Shown: positions 37,001 to 49,184 of the stretch, one piece after another
Numbering within the stretch: the stretch's first letter is position 1
How the letters are laid out: the number at the start of each line of letters is the position of its first letter
The notes under the pieces: generated by a model
The model's input: only the letters and a program-made list of their open reading frames with translations
Told to the model about the DNA's origin: nothing
Databases searched by the model: none
NCBI GenBank assembly: GCA_003116995.1
Contig: BDSL01000032.1
Location: 124,001 to 188,000 of the forward strand
Length of the DNA stretch: 64,000 nucleotides
Reading direction: 5' to 3'
Source: Yamagishiella unicocca
Taxonomy: Eukaryota; Chlorophyta; Chlorophyceae; Chlamydomonadales; Volvocaceae
Program-made: the position numbers and the translations under genes

Positions 37001-38134
37001 TCCAATCGGCGCGTCCACCGGTGACGTGTGGGTTCCAGGTGCCCTGCTTGCGCTTCCGTCGCACTGCGCACCCCCCCCTTTGATCCGTTCTCGATCCCTC
37101 CCTGCGCTCCTCCCTTCCTCTATAACTGCCTTCCAGCGAGGCTAGACGCTTCCATTTTTGTCTTCATTCCCACACGCCCCCACCCTCCCTCTTTGCGTCA
37201 CCCGGTGCCGCCAGGTGACGTCCTGCTCCCCCGCACGGCATGGCCCCTGACAACCTCCTGCGCCCCCCAAACCCTCCCTGCCCACGTGCCCTAACCCCTC
37301 CCCGCGCACCTTCTTCTTTTTCTTCTTATCCGCCGCACTGCTGGTGCCCGCTTCCCCGTCTGCTGGCTGTGCCGTGGCGTCCACACCGCCTAGGCACACC
37401 ATGGGCTCCACCGTGTCCACCACGTCTAGGTCCCAAATTTCAATGGCCGGCTCCAGCGTCCCAACTGCCACCAGGTTTCTCCGGCCCGTGTCCCCTTTGG
37501 GGTCGCAGTCCAGCCAGGCCAGGCACAGCGGGAACGCCGGGAGCAGCACCTCGTGGTGAACGTACAGGTTGGCCTCACCGCCACCGTCCGCCTCTTCGTA
37601 CACCCAGACTTCAAGGTTGCTGACATCGTCTTCGTTTTTTGCGGAGAGAATGATGAGGTCGGTGGGGCGGAGAGTGAAGTCCTCGATTTCGCTGTCGTCG
37701 TCGCCGAGTTTGAGGTACGGGTCGGGTTCCCCCTCCGCGTACTCTAGTCGCGCGCGCCCGGACGTGCCCAGTACGCGATTGACGACGTCGGCCTCGTCGT
37801 CATCCGACTGGTCATAGTTGTCCATGTCAAGCTCCCGCATCGCTGATTCTATGCCGCCCGTGCCAGCGGACGCCCTGCCGCCGCCGGCGGCTCGCGATGA
37901 TGCCATCGCCGACGCCACAGCCCTAGCACGCGCAACGGCATCATCCACAGAGTCATCTTTAGCCGCCTCGTCACTGTCCATGTCGTCGGAGTTAGATTCT
38001 GAGCCCTCGTCGTCGTCGCCTGCTTCTGCCTCCAACTGAGCCCGCATTGCCTCCATCTCCTCCTCGGTTGGTTGTGCGACTGTTGGTACAGCTTTTGCAG
38101 CACCCTTTGGTATCCATGATATTGCTGAGATCAT
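34080..38134 (-). CDS. PWP1: PWP1, WD40 ribosome-biogenesis factor
   Basis: Six exons encode 524 aa: 38134-37310, 36330-36211, 35787-35656, 35087-34937, 34780-34674, 34319-34080. The start chosen is the Met before ISAISWIPKG, which matches the family's short N-terminus before a conserved Trp; an in-frame Met lies 13 codons upstream. Residues of about 24-65 are acidic. Family landmarks include DLDVVDTVEP, a KKKKKK stretch, then LSWNREFRNVLASASADHTVKVWD, TGSFDRSVCL, FLVSSEDGIVAQYDAR, LLATGSTDKKVKLWDIS and EVVVWD, each in the order seen in human PWP1 (501 aa). PWP1 proteins are nucleolar WD-repeat proteins linked to rRNA synthesis and large-subunit assembly. The second intron has a GC donor (AAG|GCGAGC), required to join HTVK to VWD. 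Intron 1 carries a duplicated 24-bp segment near 36373-36430. Confidence 0.95.
36209..36210 (-). other. GC splice donor in PWP1 intron 2
   Basis: The exon ends GTCAAG and the intron begins GCGAGC. Joining to the acceptor before 35787 gives ADHTVKVWDLVKG, exactly the WD-repeat continuity of the family, and no GT donor nearby would do this. Confidence 0.85.
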
Positions 38135-40539
38135 TTTTAAGGCAAAAGGGTGAATAATTGGCAGCCTTTGCAAATTTTAACACTTCCGTCGCATCAGCAC
38201 TATTAATTACCGACCGTCACGGAAATTGCGCGATTGCGAATTCGGTGTTCTGACTCGAGCCGAACGTACGCAGTGCCGTAACGTGCCGTAATAAGGCAGC
38301 TTTCGAGCTTTACATGATGCATTGATACGTCTCCGTCCTCCTTACGAAAAAACATGCGGGACTCTGTAAGTATTTACCCCTTAATGGGCTTTTAAAGGGC
38401 TCGGAGACTAGTAAGGGCAACAATGGCTGCGAGGCCAACCCTAAGTTAAGCATGGCGCTCTCCTGGTAATTTCACAATCAACCTGCTTATGTATATTGGC
38501 TGTTGGCTTGGGGGCCTGTCTTCCTTACCACCACCAATTCTTTCCGCGGTATTGTCTCCGGGGGTCGCCTCCTGCGCCGCTTACATGGTGACACAATCTT
38601 CGAACGATTTTCCAAATTATCCTCGGCATCGTCACACGGCTGGAACGCAGACAGGTTTCGGAGGTCGCCCACTTGCGCAACACCGTACCTGGCAAAATAA
38701 GTGCTAACGCGCCGACGAGCGTTCACGTGTTTTATAAGAGGGCAAGAAAGCAGGCGTGAGTGGGCTTCCCCCTCAGCTAGGCGCCGCACAACGCCGCCGT
38801 GTCCTATTCCTCGGTTCCCGCCGCCACTGTGCCTCCCCAGGCCTCCCCTGGCAGTCCCTGGCTTCCCTGCACCTTATGTCCCTGCCCCGTGCATCATTCG
38901 CTGCACCGCGCACGTCACCTCACCCGCCCAGGCCCGTTATGAATACACACGCCAATGACCCAGCGGCGGAGCGTTGATGGACGGAGCTGCACGCAGGGGT
39001 GATAGCAGCGTCAAGCTGCGTGTGCAGCCCTGTGCAGCGCAGATGTTCTGGTCCGGACTGTGACAAGAGGGGGACCAGGGTAGGCTGAAATAGAGGACCA
39101 ATATCATGAGGGTCCCAAGGGCAGGCACAAGACTTGGCGGCTGTGCAGTCAGGTGCAAATCAAGAAATTGTCTTCCCATGCCCTCCTTGGTCGTGCATTC
39201 GAAACTTCAAGGTTGGCAAGACGGTCCTATGCCACCAGCGGCAGGACGTCATCAGAGGGTAAGCGTCTAAGTAAACGGTTCTGTTCCAAGCGTATATCGC
39301 TTATAACGGCGAGCTGCCGAGCACACTGTGTGAAACAAACCCTGTCAAACACACAAGTGGAAAGTAAAAAACGCGCGTTTGCAGGCAATCGAGGAGACCA
39401 TGCAGGGCAGTAAAGACACAGAACAATGTAGAATTAGGCATTTGAATAGCGCAGGTGCTGGATGTCGCTTCGCCAGCCCGTTCCCTAGGCAGGGTTTCCG
39501 GAGGATGCCATCGGATTGGCCTTAGTTCGATATCTGTCATGGGAGGCATTCTGCGCTTGTTTTTCAAAGCCACTTGCGGTAAATCGAAGTCGTAAATTAA
39601 ATAGACCTAACTTTGCCTCCAACACTTTTGCAACTATCGAGACTGCAAATGCACGCGTTGTAAAATGGTTCTCTTCCGATAACAATTCATTAGGTTCCTG
39701 GGAGCTCGGAGGCTTGAATCATCTTTGGGGGACATGCTGACGTGGATAACGTCCATCGTAATGAAACAGCTTTCGCTTGTCAAACTGACGCGAGCAAGCC
39801 CTCACTCCAAGGAACACATGCGCATAAATGTTAGCAGAGCTCCAGGCGGGAAAGCGAGCGAAGCATGGGCGAAAAGCGAGGGACTAGCCGTACAAGCGTC
39901 CTTCGCTTTTCACTTTGCCAGCCTACCACCATGCTTCTGCATGATAATAGTTATTATTTTTTCACTTCCTAAAGCTCACTGACCAAGGTTCTCGAACTGG
40001 CCCTCCTCACGCCTCAATCAAAAATGCTGGCCGTCCACCGTTCATCGCCGGCTGCAAAGACGCGCGTTGCGGCTCGGACAGCTGGAGGCCGTCGTCGATG
40101 TGGCGGCCGGGGTCGGCCTTCGGTCGAGACTGGTGAGGGCGCCTCAGCATGGGGTCCTTCGGAGGGACGCACAGTGAGCCGCAGCGTGTTTGATCGACAC
40201 GTGTGAAGGCGTCATCTGCACTGGATGGACACAGTTACCGTGCGCTCACTAGACGCCATTGAATAAGTTCGTCCCGCCCGCCTGGCCCTATAGCAACGCG
40301 CCAGGTGCCATTTTCCTAGGGCCGCACGATGCATCGATGCAAAAGATAGATGCCAGTTTGGATTCAAGTAAATTTTATACTTTGCCATTTTCCGCTTACG
40401 CACCGTTTGAGAGGGTTTCCGCGTCTGGCCATGCCTTTACTGACCGCGCCTGGCTGCCCGCAGGTGCCGGAACCACTAGTTCAACGGCGGATCACCAGAG
40501 TTCGTTTGTGCACCTCTCAAACGGGAACGGCCTAGGGTC
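38135..40539. other. divergent intergenic region, PWP1 and LarB-like gene
   Basis: About 2.4 kb separates the starts of two divergently oriented genes. It is less GC-rich than the exons, with AT-rich parts near 39580-39700 and 39930-39970. Several short open frames exist on both strands (for example 38487-38789 minus) without similarity. It presumably contains both promoters. I see no RNA gene or mobile element. Confidence 0.5.
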
Positions 40540-42436
40540 ATGCACGTCCCAGGTGGGTCGCGACCTTTGGACAAACGGTGCCTTGCGCCCTTGCAGCAAC
40601 GACTCCCCCTCCACCTACCCTCGACCCCGCAGCTTGCTCCTGAGTTCAACCTCGAGCCTCTGGCGTCTTTGTCAACGGATCCGCAGCAGACGCCCGAGGT
40701 CGTGTGGGGCCCCGGAAAGTCCCCAGACCAGATTGCCGTTAAGCTGGTAGGTGATGCCCAGCCGCGAAGCTGCCAAAACAATGAGCATCTAACCGCATAT
40801 GGACAAGATACGGCAGCCCCACATACCCGTACTTGTTTTACACACCGGAGGAGACGACCGCTTTCGTCGGTGTGCCTTGCAGATGAGTTTGACTGAGCGC
40901 CAAAGAGTTGCGATTGCTGCGCGCATCGACCCCGCGACCTACTCGGCCGTGCGCATGCACGCCCCAGGTAGGCGGGGGAGGCTGGACGGCGATGAGGGGC
41001 GAAGGGAGCCGCAGCCCCCGAGGGAAGGGGGCGCGGTGAGACGCTGTTAAAGGCTGACGCCATGGGGATTCGCGTACGGCCCTTGGCAGGGGCTTCGCAC
41101 TGTATGCTCTGCTCCATGCTGCTGCTTAACTGGATAAGGCTCTGCCGTGGACGTAGTGGACTGGAACTGTGGCGGCGGAAGCGGGGGATCCGAAACAGCT
41201 TTCGGCGCTGCAATACGGCGGGTCGGAAAGGCGGTATTTGCTGCGACCAAGTCCCGGGGTCTCTCCCAAGTATTCCTGTTACGCGGCTGACGGGCGGTGC
41301 ATGCAAATCGCGCGCTAAAATGGCTTCAGTAACACGTCGTGCCAACTCGAAGCGAGACCCGCAGTAGTGCCGTGCACCAGCTAAGTCCTCAATCCCGCAG
41401 TCTTGCATCCAGTAACTCCCGGCACGCTTCTCATACACCTACCTACCTGCCTGCCCCCTGGACTGAACCCGACGCTTCCTCTTCCCCGCCCCCCACCCTC
41501 GCCCCTCGTCCACCTCCAGGTGTCGAGTACAATGCCCGCGCCCGCACCCTCAAGCTCAAGTCCGCCACAGCGGATCAGCTCCCGAAGCAGCGGCGGCTGC
41601 CCGGCTCCGTGGCGGTGGTGTCGGCCGACACTGCGGACCAGGCGATTGCGGAGGAGGTCCGAGTGCTGAGCGACTACATGGGCGCCTACTGCTTCCAGCT
41701 GCGTGACGTGGGTGCGGCCAACCTGCACGGCCTGCTGGCCAACGTTGACTCTCTGCGCGCGGCGGACGTGGTGGTGGTGGTGGCCGGCACGGACTGCGCG
41801 CTGCCGTCCCTCGTGGCCGGCATCACGCAGAGCCCAGTGGTGGGTGGGGGCGCGCGGGGGGGGGGCGGGAGTATGGATTGCCAGCGAGGGTTGTGCGGGT
41901 GAGAGTGGACTGACTGCATGGGAAAGAGCGAGGGGATCCGGAAGGTGTGAGGGCTGGAATGCCGGGAAGGCGACGAGAGGCGGGAAGAGGGGCTGCGCTG
42001 CCGCGCGGTATCGTGAATACCGCATCCGCGCGTGTGTAATAATAATAATAATGGGTACGCTGGCACTAGGCCTAGCATGTATTACGGGGGCGGGGCGGTG
42101 AGGGTGTTAGTACACCCTATCCGCGCGTGTGTCCTGTAAGTGCATCCCGGGTATGTTCCCTTGTGTTGCCCGCAGATTGCCGTACCCACGAGCGCCGGCT
42201 TCGGAGCCGCGCTGGGAGGCCTGGCCCCTCTGCTGGCCACCCTCAGCAGCAACACCCCCGGCATCACACTGTGTAACATTGACAACGGCTACGGCGCCGC
42301 GGCGATGGCCGTGCGGATGCTCAAGATGGCGGCGCGGCTGCACGTCGTCCGTTCGGCCGCTGAGGCGGCGGCGGCCGCGGCGGAGGCGGCGACGCGAGCC
42401 GTTGAGGCGCACTCGCCCTCGAGCTTCCAGAACTGA
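40540..42436 (+). CDS. LarB-like protein (AIR carboxylase/PurE fold)
   Basis: Four exons encode about 290 aa: 40540-40746, 40883-40967, 41520-41839, 42176-42436. LarB landmarks run in order: TPEVVWGPGKSPDQIA, EYNARARTL, SVAVVSADTADQAIAEE, RDVGAANLHGLL, ADVVVVVAGTDCALPSLVAG, IAVPTSAGFGAALGGLAPLL and NIDNGYGAA. Bacterial LarB carboxylates and hydrolyses nicotinic acid adenine dinucleotide in nickel-pincer cofactor synthesis; eukaryotic relatives are usually labelled AIR-carboxylase-like. The segment that reads NSCAPG in typical bacterial LarB is LSSNTPG here, so the cysteine expected there is missing. A Cys occurs five residues after that position (LCNID). The start is uncertain: the 40540 Met gives a basic Pro-rich leader; an alternative Met at 40337 would need a 44-bp intron. 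The leader may target an organelle. Confidence 0.85.
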
Positions 42437-44313
42437 GAGAATTCTTCCCCAATCACCCCGTGTCTAGCGGGGGCAGGGGCGGACCCATGCATGACCGCAG
42501 AGATGTTCGATGAGATCCGCAACTACCTAGTGCTCCAGGGTGTGTTGCTCCAGGGTTACAACATCTGAGGCACATGCCTTTTTGCCCGTTTCTACCTCAA
42601 TAGGGCTAAAGAATAATCATTAATGGCCTCAGAGAAGTACTGCTTCACAGTGAACGAGTAGCTTTAGGCAACGCGGTAGGGGTAGCGGTGGCGCGGCGGC
42701 TCGGCGGCTCGGGGGGGCCTGGCCTACCAGCTCCTCGGCTCAAGTCTGTGGCTGCGCATAATGCCCCCGGCTGCTGCCGCCGCCTCAGCCGCGGCCGCCG
42801 TCCTTTTCGTCCTGGCCACCGCTGCATGCACCCGCGCGCGCGCCCCGACGCGTGTTGCAGCGAGGTGTGCGTTTCGTTTGATAGCGCAACGTCATCGACT
42901 TGCGGGTCTGCAATGCTAGCTAAGTGGAAGGCATGCATTCGGCTTTCTTAACGGGGCGCGCAAGTTGCACAATGCGCGCACGTTTGTACAAGATATGTGT
43001 CCCTGGTGTGTCCCTGGTGTGTACCATCTATCATCCTGACGCTGCGATGCGGGGAAAAGGTGTCCCGGCGGGCCCCGGACGTCGCGCGCGAGACAGGCCC
43101 GTGCGCGCCCTCCCCACGCTCCTTGGCGTGTGTGGCGGTGCGCACCCACCCTGCGGCGCCTGACAGCGCGTCCCATGGGTCCCCTTAGTCGTTACCCTGG
43201 CGGGCATGCCGGATGTTGGTCTCGGAGCTGTGGCCGCGATTCGGTTCCAGCTTCGAGGCGTATTGCCGCTGCGTCGTACATCGCGCATGCGGCTCTTTTG
43301 CCGGGCAGCCTTTTGCCGGCCCGCTGTTGACTGCCTCCATGTCTTTCGGGGCACAGCGGCTGGATTGGGCTGTGCACATTTGCTCGCGGCGGCGTCAGAA
43401 GGTGACTTGAATTCAGAGGAACAAGCTCTTCGAGGTTTGATTGCGGTTTTTGGATTGGCAGGCTAGGAGGGCGCCTCGCTCCCAGCCCCTAGGCTGAAAT
43501 AGGGCCGATTGGGGCCCGCACTTTCGTGGCCCCAGGGTGGGAGGAGGAGGAAGTTGGTCGCAGGAGCGGTGTAGTCAGGCAGGCAAACAGACATTAGCTG
43601 GCGGAGGGGAGAGAGGGGGCTGGTGATTCGAGCAGCTCGCACATCGAAGAACTAGGGAGGGCTTTCTTTTGAGGGGGAACAGCATACACAATTAAGTGGT
43701 GAGCAGTGTTGTCCGTGCACTTTTGGCGCCCTTCATCGTATTGGGGACCTCGCATTGGCGCCCTCGTGTTGCCCTCCCATGGGCCTAACCGACCGTTTTG
43801 TCGGGATGTTGCCGATGTAGTTTTGGTGCAGGACTTGACGCCAAGTTAGGTTAAAGTCCTTGTGATTTTGTTTGGGGTATTTGCTCTCTTGAGGTTTGTG
43901 AACCTTTACTTGCAGCCTGACGCAGGTCCGACGCTGGTTGAGTGATACCGTGCTGTCCGTAACGCCGAGTTACATACACTATAAACGTTGGGAGTGGTTA
44001 TTTCTATGTTATGAGAGACGTGCTCTTCGCCCCCGACCGCCCTGCAGCCTGTGCGCACGCTGCCAGCGTACCATTCAGCAACAGCTGCACAGCCATAGCA
44101 TGACCGCAGCCGGCCACTCACTCCTACCAGCGACGGCTGCAACATCGGACCTGACTCACTCCGCTCTATGCCACCTCACTACGCGCACTGACAACCTACC
44201 GCAGCTACAGTGTTCAGCGAGCGATTTGAGCCACCGTTAACGGTCAATGCGATCGCACACCCTCACTCCCTCAGCCGCCGCGACAGCAACAGGCCACCCG
44301 TCGACGCGGGGCC
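42437..44313. other. convergent intergenic region, nothing recognised
   Basis: This is spacer between two converging genes and should contain both 3' UTRs. The part at 43480-43920 is TG-rich with a repeated TTGGCGCCCT (43726-43763 region) but has no coding potential I trust. A short open frame at 43206-43466 shows no similarity. Confidence 0.5.
43970..43974 (-). terminator. candidate TGTAA polyadenylation signal of the CCCH gene
   Basis: TTACA on the plus strand, about 340 bases beyond the minus-strand stop at 44314-44316. It is the first such motif I found downstream. Confidence 0.5.
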
Positions 44314-46499
44314 CTACTGCTGGATGTAGCGCTCTACGCTGTCGGCGAAGGGGTTCTCCTTAAACGCGTTGGCGTTGCGCAGCGACATAGCCGCCGTCTG
44401 CAGCGCCAGCGGCTTGTCCTGCGCCAGCGTCGCGGCGTTGCCTATGGCCAGCACCCCGCACAGCGCGCGGACCTTGTCCACGAACGTCACCTCCTGCGGC
44501 GGCAGCCGCGGCGGAAACAAGGCAGCAGCAACACAGCGCACGATGATACGGCGGGCAGGAGCGCTGGGTAAGGTGCCGGGCCGGCACCACAAACAAGCCT
44601 ACCGACAGCCCCGCCGACGTGTGGCTCCAGCCCTCCATCCTACAAGTGGTGAGAGCCCCGCAGGCCGGCAGCAACAACACACATTTCCGCCGGACCAACT
44701 CACCTTGGCGGACCCCCCAGCCGGCTGGGCTCCAGCAGCGCCATCGCCTTGGGCCCCGGCGGCCTGCCTGCCGCCCTGCGGGCCCCCCGCTGCTGCCTGG
44801 CCCCTAGCTGCCGATGCCGCCCCAGGGTACGGTTCTGCGAGCAGCCGCCCAACAAGAGGTATCGGACAGCAGCGGTAGCAGCAGCGCACAACCGTGAAGG
44901 AACCGTGTAAGACCACGGGGGCATTTGAGTTGCGACACTATTGCGGTCCCGCACCCGCTGCCCCGCAACCCCACTGCCCCGCGTCACCCCTACCTGACGG
45001 CGGCGCCGGTCCCGGCACGGAGGGCGGCAGGGGGCCCTCGGGCGCCTGCTGGTCCCGTGGCCCTGATGGCCGCAGCTCGTCCGTCCTGCACGGCAGCAAC
45101 AAGGAGCGACGCCGCCCTAGCCCGCGGACGAGGAGAACGGCCTGGCGGCCCGGCAAAGCCGCCGAGCATCCCGGCTCGGTACCGAACCCCGCCCTCCCGG
45201 TCCCAACCTGCCGCCACATGCGCCTGCATCGCGCCTACGCAGTAGCCCCCCGGCAAGCAGCAGGCTTCCAGGGCCCCACCCTTCCTCCACGGGTTTCTTC
45301 CCCACTCGCCCAGCAACCCCGCGCCCCAAAACATCACAGCCCCCGCACCCGTGTGCGAAGGTGCACTTGTCGCCGTAGGGGCAGTAGCCCAGCGTCATGA
45401 ACTTGTCGCACAGTCGCGTTTTGCGAGCGCCCTGGCCCTTTGCGCGCCCGCCGGAGTCCTGTGGAGCAGCAGCGCCCGGGAGGGCAGCCGGGGTGCGTTC
45501 GCATGGTTGCTCCGGCGGCCCACACGTAAGCGATATCGAGTCATGGACTGGGCGGGACGCATCCATCATGGGATGGGTGCTGCTAGATCGGGCAGGGGGG
45601 TGTGCGGCAGGGGGGTGAATGAGCGGAAGCAGGTGGAGACAGCGCTGACTTGGTACCTAAGAAACGCTTACGTCGTCAACCATGCTGTTGCCGCCTCCAC
45701 CTCCGCCGCCTCCACCTCCGCCGCCTCCGCCACCACCGCCGCCACCGCCACCGCCGCCGCCACCGCCTCCTCCTCGGCCAGCTTTCCGGCCGCCCCTCTC
45801 GCCCTGCTGACCCATGGACCCGCCTCCGGGCCCCGTGTCCCTCATGTCTCGCGACCCGTGCGCATACTTGCAGGTGTCACCGTAGCTGCAGCTGCCCGTC
45901 TGCATGAATCTGCGGGTGGGGTGGGTGGTCGGGCAGACATGTTACGCCTGTGGGGTGTGTATGATGTGAGGGAGGGTGGCTGGCCACAACTGTGTGCCAG
46001 CCCGCGCAGCTCATTTCCGCTGTCGGATGTGCTGCGGCTGAGCCGCGCACTCACGTCAACTGGCATCCCCCCCCGTTGTGGCCGACCTTCCCACGACACC
46101 GGCGGGCCCCGCGTCTGCCCAGCTGACCCCTTCTCACTTCATACAAACACGGGTCTTCATGTCGCCGCCCTGCCTGCCCCCGCCACCACCTCCGCCCCCG
46201 CCACCGCCTCCGCCGCCTCCCCCGCCTGCGCCTGGACCGTCGTGGGTGGCTTGCATCGGCACCATGGGACCTGCTGGGCCGGTCTGCATGCCTGTACCGC
46301 CCATGCCTTGGTTCCCCATGAACCCAGGCATGCCTTGCCCCGACATTGCCCCCATGTTGTTCATGCCCTGCGTGCAGGGAGCGCTGTGCTCAGCAAACCG
46401 TGGCAGAAAGTATGTCGGATCTGCGGCGCCTTGCAATCCATGTTATCTTACTGGGCCGAAGGGGCCGCCCATAGCAGCGAAGAAAGGATTTGGAAACAT
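44314..46499 (-). CDS. tandem CCCH zinc-finger protein
   Basis: Seven exons encode 342 aa: 46499-46452, 46367-46138, 45909-45672, 45458-45349, 45085-44994, 44834-44704, 44493-44314. Two zinc fingers fit C-X8-C-X5-C-X3-H: the first from C91 (CMKFMQTGSC...CKYAH) and the second from about C189 (CDKFMTLGYC...CTFAH). The first finger is split between exons 2 and 3, and joining restores CMKFMQTGSC, which validates that intron. The N-terminus is Met/Gly-rich, with poly-Gly runs of about 17 residues before finger 1 and about 28 after it. The C-terminal 59 residues are predicted helical (FVDKVRALCGVLAIGNAATL) and may be a separate small domain. Such proteins usually bind RNA and influence mRNA stability or processing. 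No specific orthologue is identified. Confidence 0.88.
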
Positions 46500-47589
46500 G
46501 GTCACCAGTTGACCGCGTACAGCATTAATAGACCCTAATTAAAAGCACTCCTATGTTACTGTTACGTTATTAGCTGTCTGTGTTGTGTCAGTGAAACGCG
46601 CGCGATAGGGCGAACACCTGGCTTGGTTATGGTCGTGTTGCATAGGCTGTCCGTTGCCCATCTAACCATACTTGATCTTTGATGCAACCAGAAGTAAGTC
46701 ATCCGCGACGTGAAATTTCATTTTGTTTCGGTTGCTTGCACGGTTGACAAGCTGGATTGGGCTGATACCGGTAGTGGATGGACATGAGACACCGAGCGAC
46801 GTTGCAAATGGGATTTTTAATGAGGGTTCTTTCAATGGAGGGAGGGGCTGTGTTGGTGCGCGTCGGCTTGGCGACGCGTTCGTCCTCGTTGGTCAACGAG
46901 CAACAAGTCGCCCAGAGGTTCCAGTGTCATCGTGCACCGTTGCTTCCTGCAGCCTCCGGTACCGTTGGGATGCCAGCTGCTGCAGGAACGCCTTGACGCA
47001 ACTACCTTAGTTGTAAGCTGTAAACTCAGTAGAGACGATTTTCGATGAACCTGTACGACAGGCACTAAGGGACACTACCACTTAGGTCCACTCCGTCACG
47101 ACTCCTGGTCTCCCAGGGTTCTCCTGGTCCTCCCCATCCTTCCGTCTCTCAGGAATGATCAGGACTGAGGTGGACGGTCTCGCTACAGTACATTACGCTC
47201 GTCAGTTTAACGACAGGCTGCTTTGGAGATTGCATGGTCCGTCAAAACCGTGCCTCAATGCGGTACAAAACCGGTATCATGCCTCAATGCGGTACAATGC
47301 CGGTAAGACCGGCAGCTCTAATCATTCCGTGTGCATCCCCAAATCCGACGGTTTTCATCTCATGCGTGAGAAGCTGTGACGTACATATCTGAACGCGACT
47401 ATCACTGGGTTGATGATCTAACAGCATCCAGCAATATCCATCGGCGTTGAAAGAAGTGGAAGATGTGAGGTTAGCCAGGGTTAGCAGACTCCTTGCCATG
47501 ACTTACCGCACCCCCAGTGTGCATATGCTGCTTCCCATCCGAAATGCGCTGCACATACGAGGCCATCCTGCACTGTCGGTACCAGCACA
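46500..47589. other. intergenic, upstream of the CCCH gene
   Basis: It probably contains the CCCH promoter and the distal 3' UTR of the next minus-strand gene. A short direct repeat with GCCTCAATGCGGTACAA occurs at 47251 and 47281. No gene is recognised. Confidence 0.5.
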
Positions 47590-47594
47590 TTACA
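47590..47594 (-). terminator. candidate TGTAA polyadenylation signal of the EF-hand gene
   Basis: TTACA on the plus strand, about 365 bases past the stop codon at 47958-47960 on the minus strand. Confidence 0.5.
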
Positions 47595-47957
47595 GCTGGC
47601 CGCTGGTTTGAGTCAAGGACTCATCCGCTGGTGCGACACTCCAAACAATGCGACGGCATGCACGGATCGCGACTCTAAGGAAGCACACACAGCCTCGCAG
47701 TCGCAGAGGCGTGGCAGCGTGCCGTTTCGGATAGCCAATGCGCTCGTCAGCGCCTGGCATTTCATCCCACCTGCCAGCAACCAAAGCATCCCATAACACT
47801 ACATTTGCTCGCCATCCTTTGGGTCGCATGTATCGGCCTGCTTAAATAAATATTGTTACCACACACGTCCGGACGCGTTACCTCCACTGCTGATGCGGTG
47901 CGCATTATAACATGAGGCTCGCGGCAATTTCCAGCATGTGAGAGCGCGGTCCAGGCA

Positions 47958-49184
47958 TCAGTTCATCATCTCTTTGACCATGGCCTCAAACTGCGGGTTT
48001 GTGATTGTCTTGCTGACGCGCGAAAAGAAGATCACGAACTCGTCCTGCGTCACCAGGTTGTCCGTGCCGGCCTTGAAGTCCGAGAATATGCTGCTGAGCT
48101 CGTCCGCCCCCAGCGTCTGACCACCGTAGCGGTTAGCATATTGCTGCAAGTCCATGAGGCAACCGGGTTATATGAGTGAGTACGCCACGCAAGCCTTAGC
48201 TGAGGAATTACGAATGGGTATGCCGCACTGGATTTGAGACGAGGACAGGCGCATGGCGCCTGTAGCTACATGTCCATGTTTCAGTACTCCCACGCAAAGA
48301 TGCCCCTCTGAAAGCGCACGTGACGCCGACACAGGCAGATGCAGTGGTGCACAGTTGGGTGCGCTGGTCCGGGGCATCACTGCGTGCGTGTCCGCAAAGG
48401 TGCAGTGCGCGCGGCAGCTGACAATCGGCTACTAGGGAAAGGAAAAACACTGCGTGCAGCGCTCTTCCCCGCCTCACCTGCATTGAGCGGAAGGAGATGC
48501 GCCCTGTGTTCTGCTTGTCGATTATCCGGAACAGGTCCAGAAGCTTAATTTTCCGATGCAACGGGATCCCAGTTGCAGGATCCTGGGCAACAAGGGACAC
48601 GGCAAATGAAGTGAATGTACGGTACATTGTTGTAACCTTGACGATAAGCGATCAACTTGATGGTAAGCCATCAGCTTATGGCCCAAACTCACGCCTGGCA
48701 CGCAAAAGGACTCCAGGCTACGGGCAAGATCGGAGGTACCGGGATACACAGCTCGACTCAAACCCCCCAAACTCGCATTCGTCCCATGGTCCCACCTGCA
48801 CCGCTTGCTCTACGCCGTATGAAACGCTGTCGATAATGAACTGCACCGGGTCAGTAGGCATCTCCTGCACCAGCCCCTGCAGAATCTCCCCGAAAAGCGC
48901 GTCGAGCTGATGCTTGGCCTGTAGAGGGGCCAGCCGCAAAGCGACAACAGGCAACAGAGTGACTGATAAGGCCCGCCACATCGCATTACCATATGCTTCA
49001 GGGTGCTGTCCCAAATGCCCTTGCCAAGGCCGCTCAAACCACATGTGCTCGCACTCCCACCCACCAAGTACGCTTCATCCTGCTTCTTTAGCAATTCATC
49101 TGGAAGGACATCCAGTTTATCTACATGTCGTCCTTGTACTGGGGCTTGCCGGCTCCCTGGCCGCGGTGGCAAAAGCGAGTCCAT
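47958..49184 (-). CDS. RIIa-domain and EF-hand protein, EFCAB10-like
   Basis: Four exons, all joined in phase 0, encode 177 aa: 49184-49065, 48918-48796, 48582-48478, 48143-47958. Residues of about 41-81 (LDALFGEILQGLVQEMPTDP then VQFIIDSVSYG) match the RIIa/Dpy-30-like dimerisation helix pair. Residues of about 82-116 contain an EF-hand-like segment (LLDLFRIIDKQNTGRISF) whose loop ends in Ser where a calcium-binding Glu would be expected, so calcium binding is doubtful. A second helical pair follows (ADELSSIFSDF ... VTQDEFVIFFSRV). The order and length resemble animal EFCAB10, a small protein found in ciliated lineages. A ciliary role is inferred. It is divergently arranged with the WDR62-like gene 633 bases away. 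Confidence 0.82.

Noticed and set aside
40337..40552. Upstream exon for the LarB-like gene
   Set aside because: In frame with a GTGGGT donor, but the intron to 40597 would be only 44 bp; reading from the Met at 40540 is simpler.
43480..43920. TG-rich stretch considered as a mobile-element remnant
   Set aside because: No terminal repeats, target-site duplication or coding motif could be seen.
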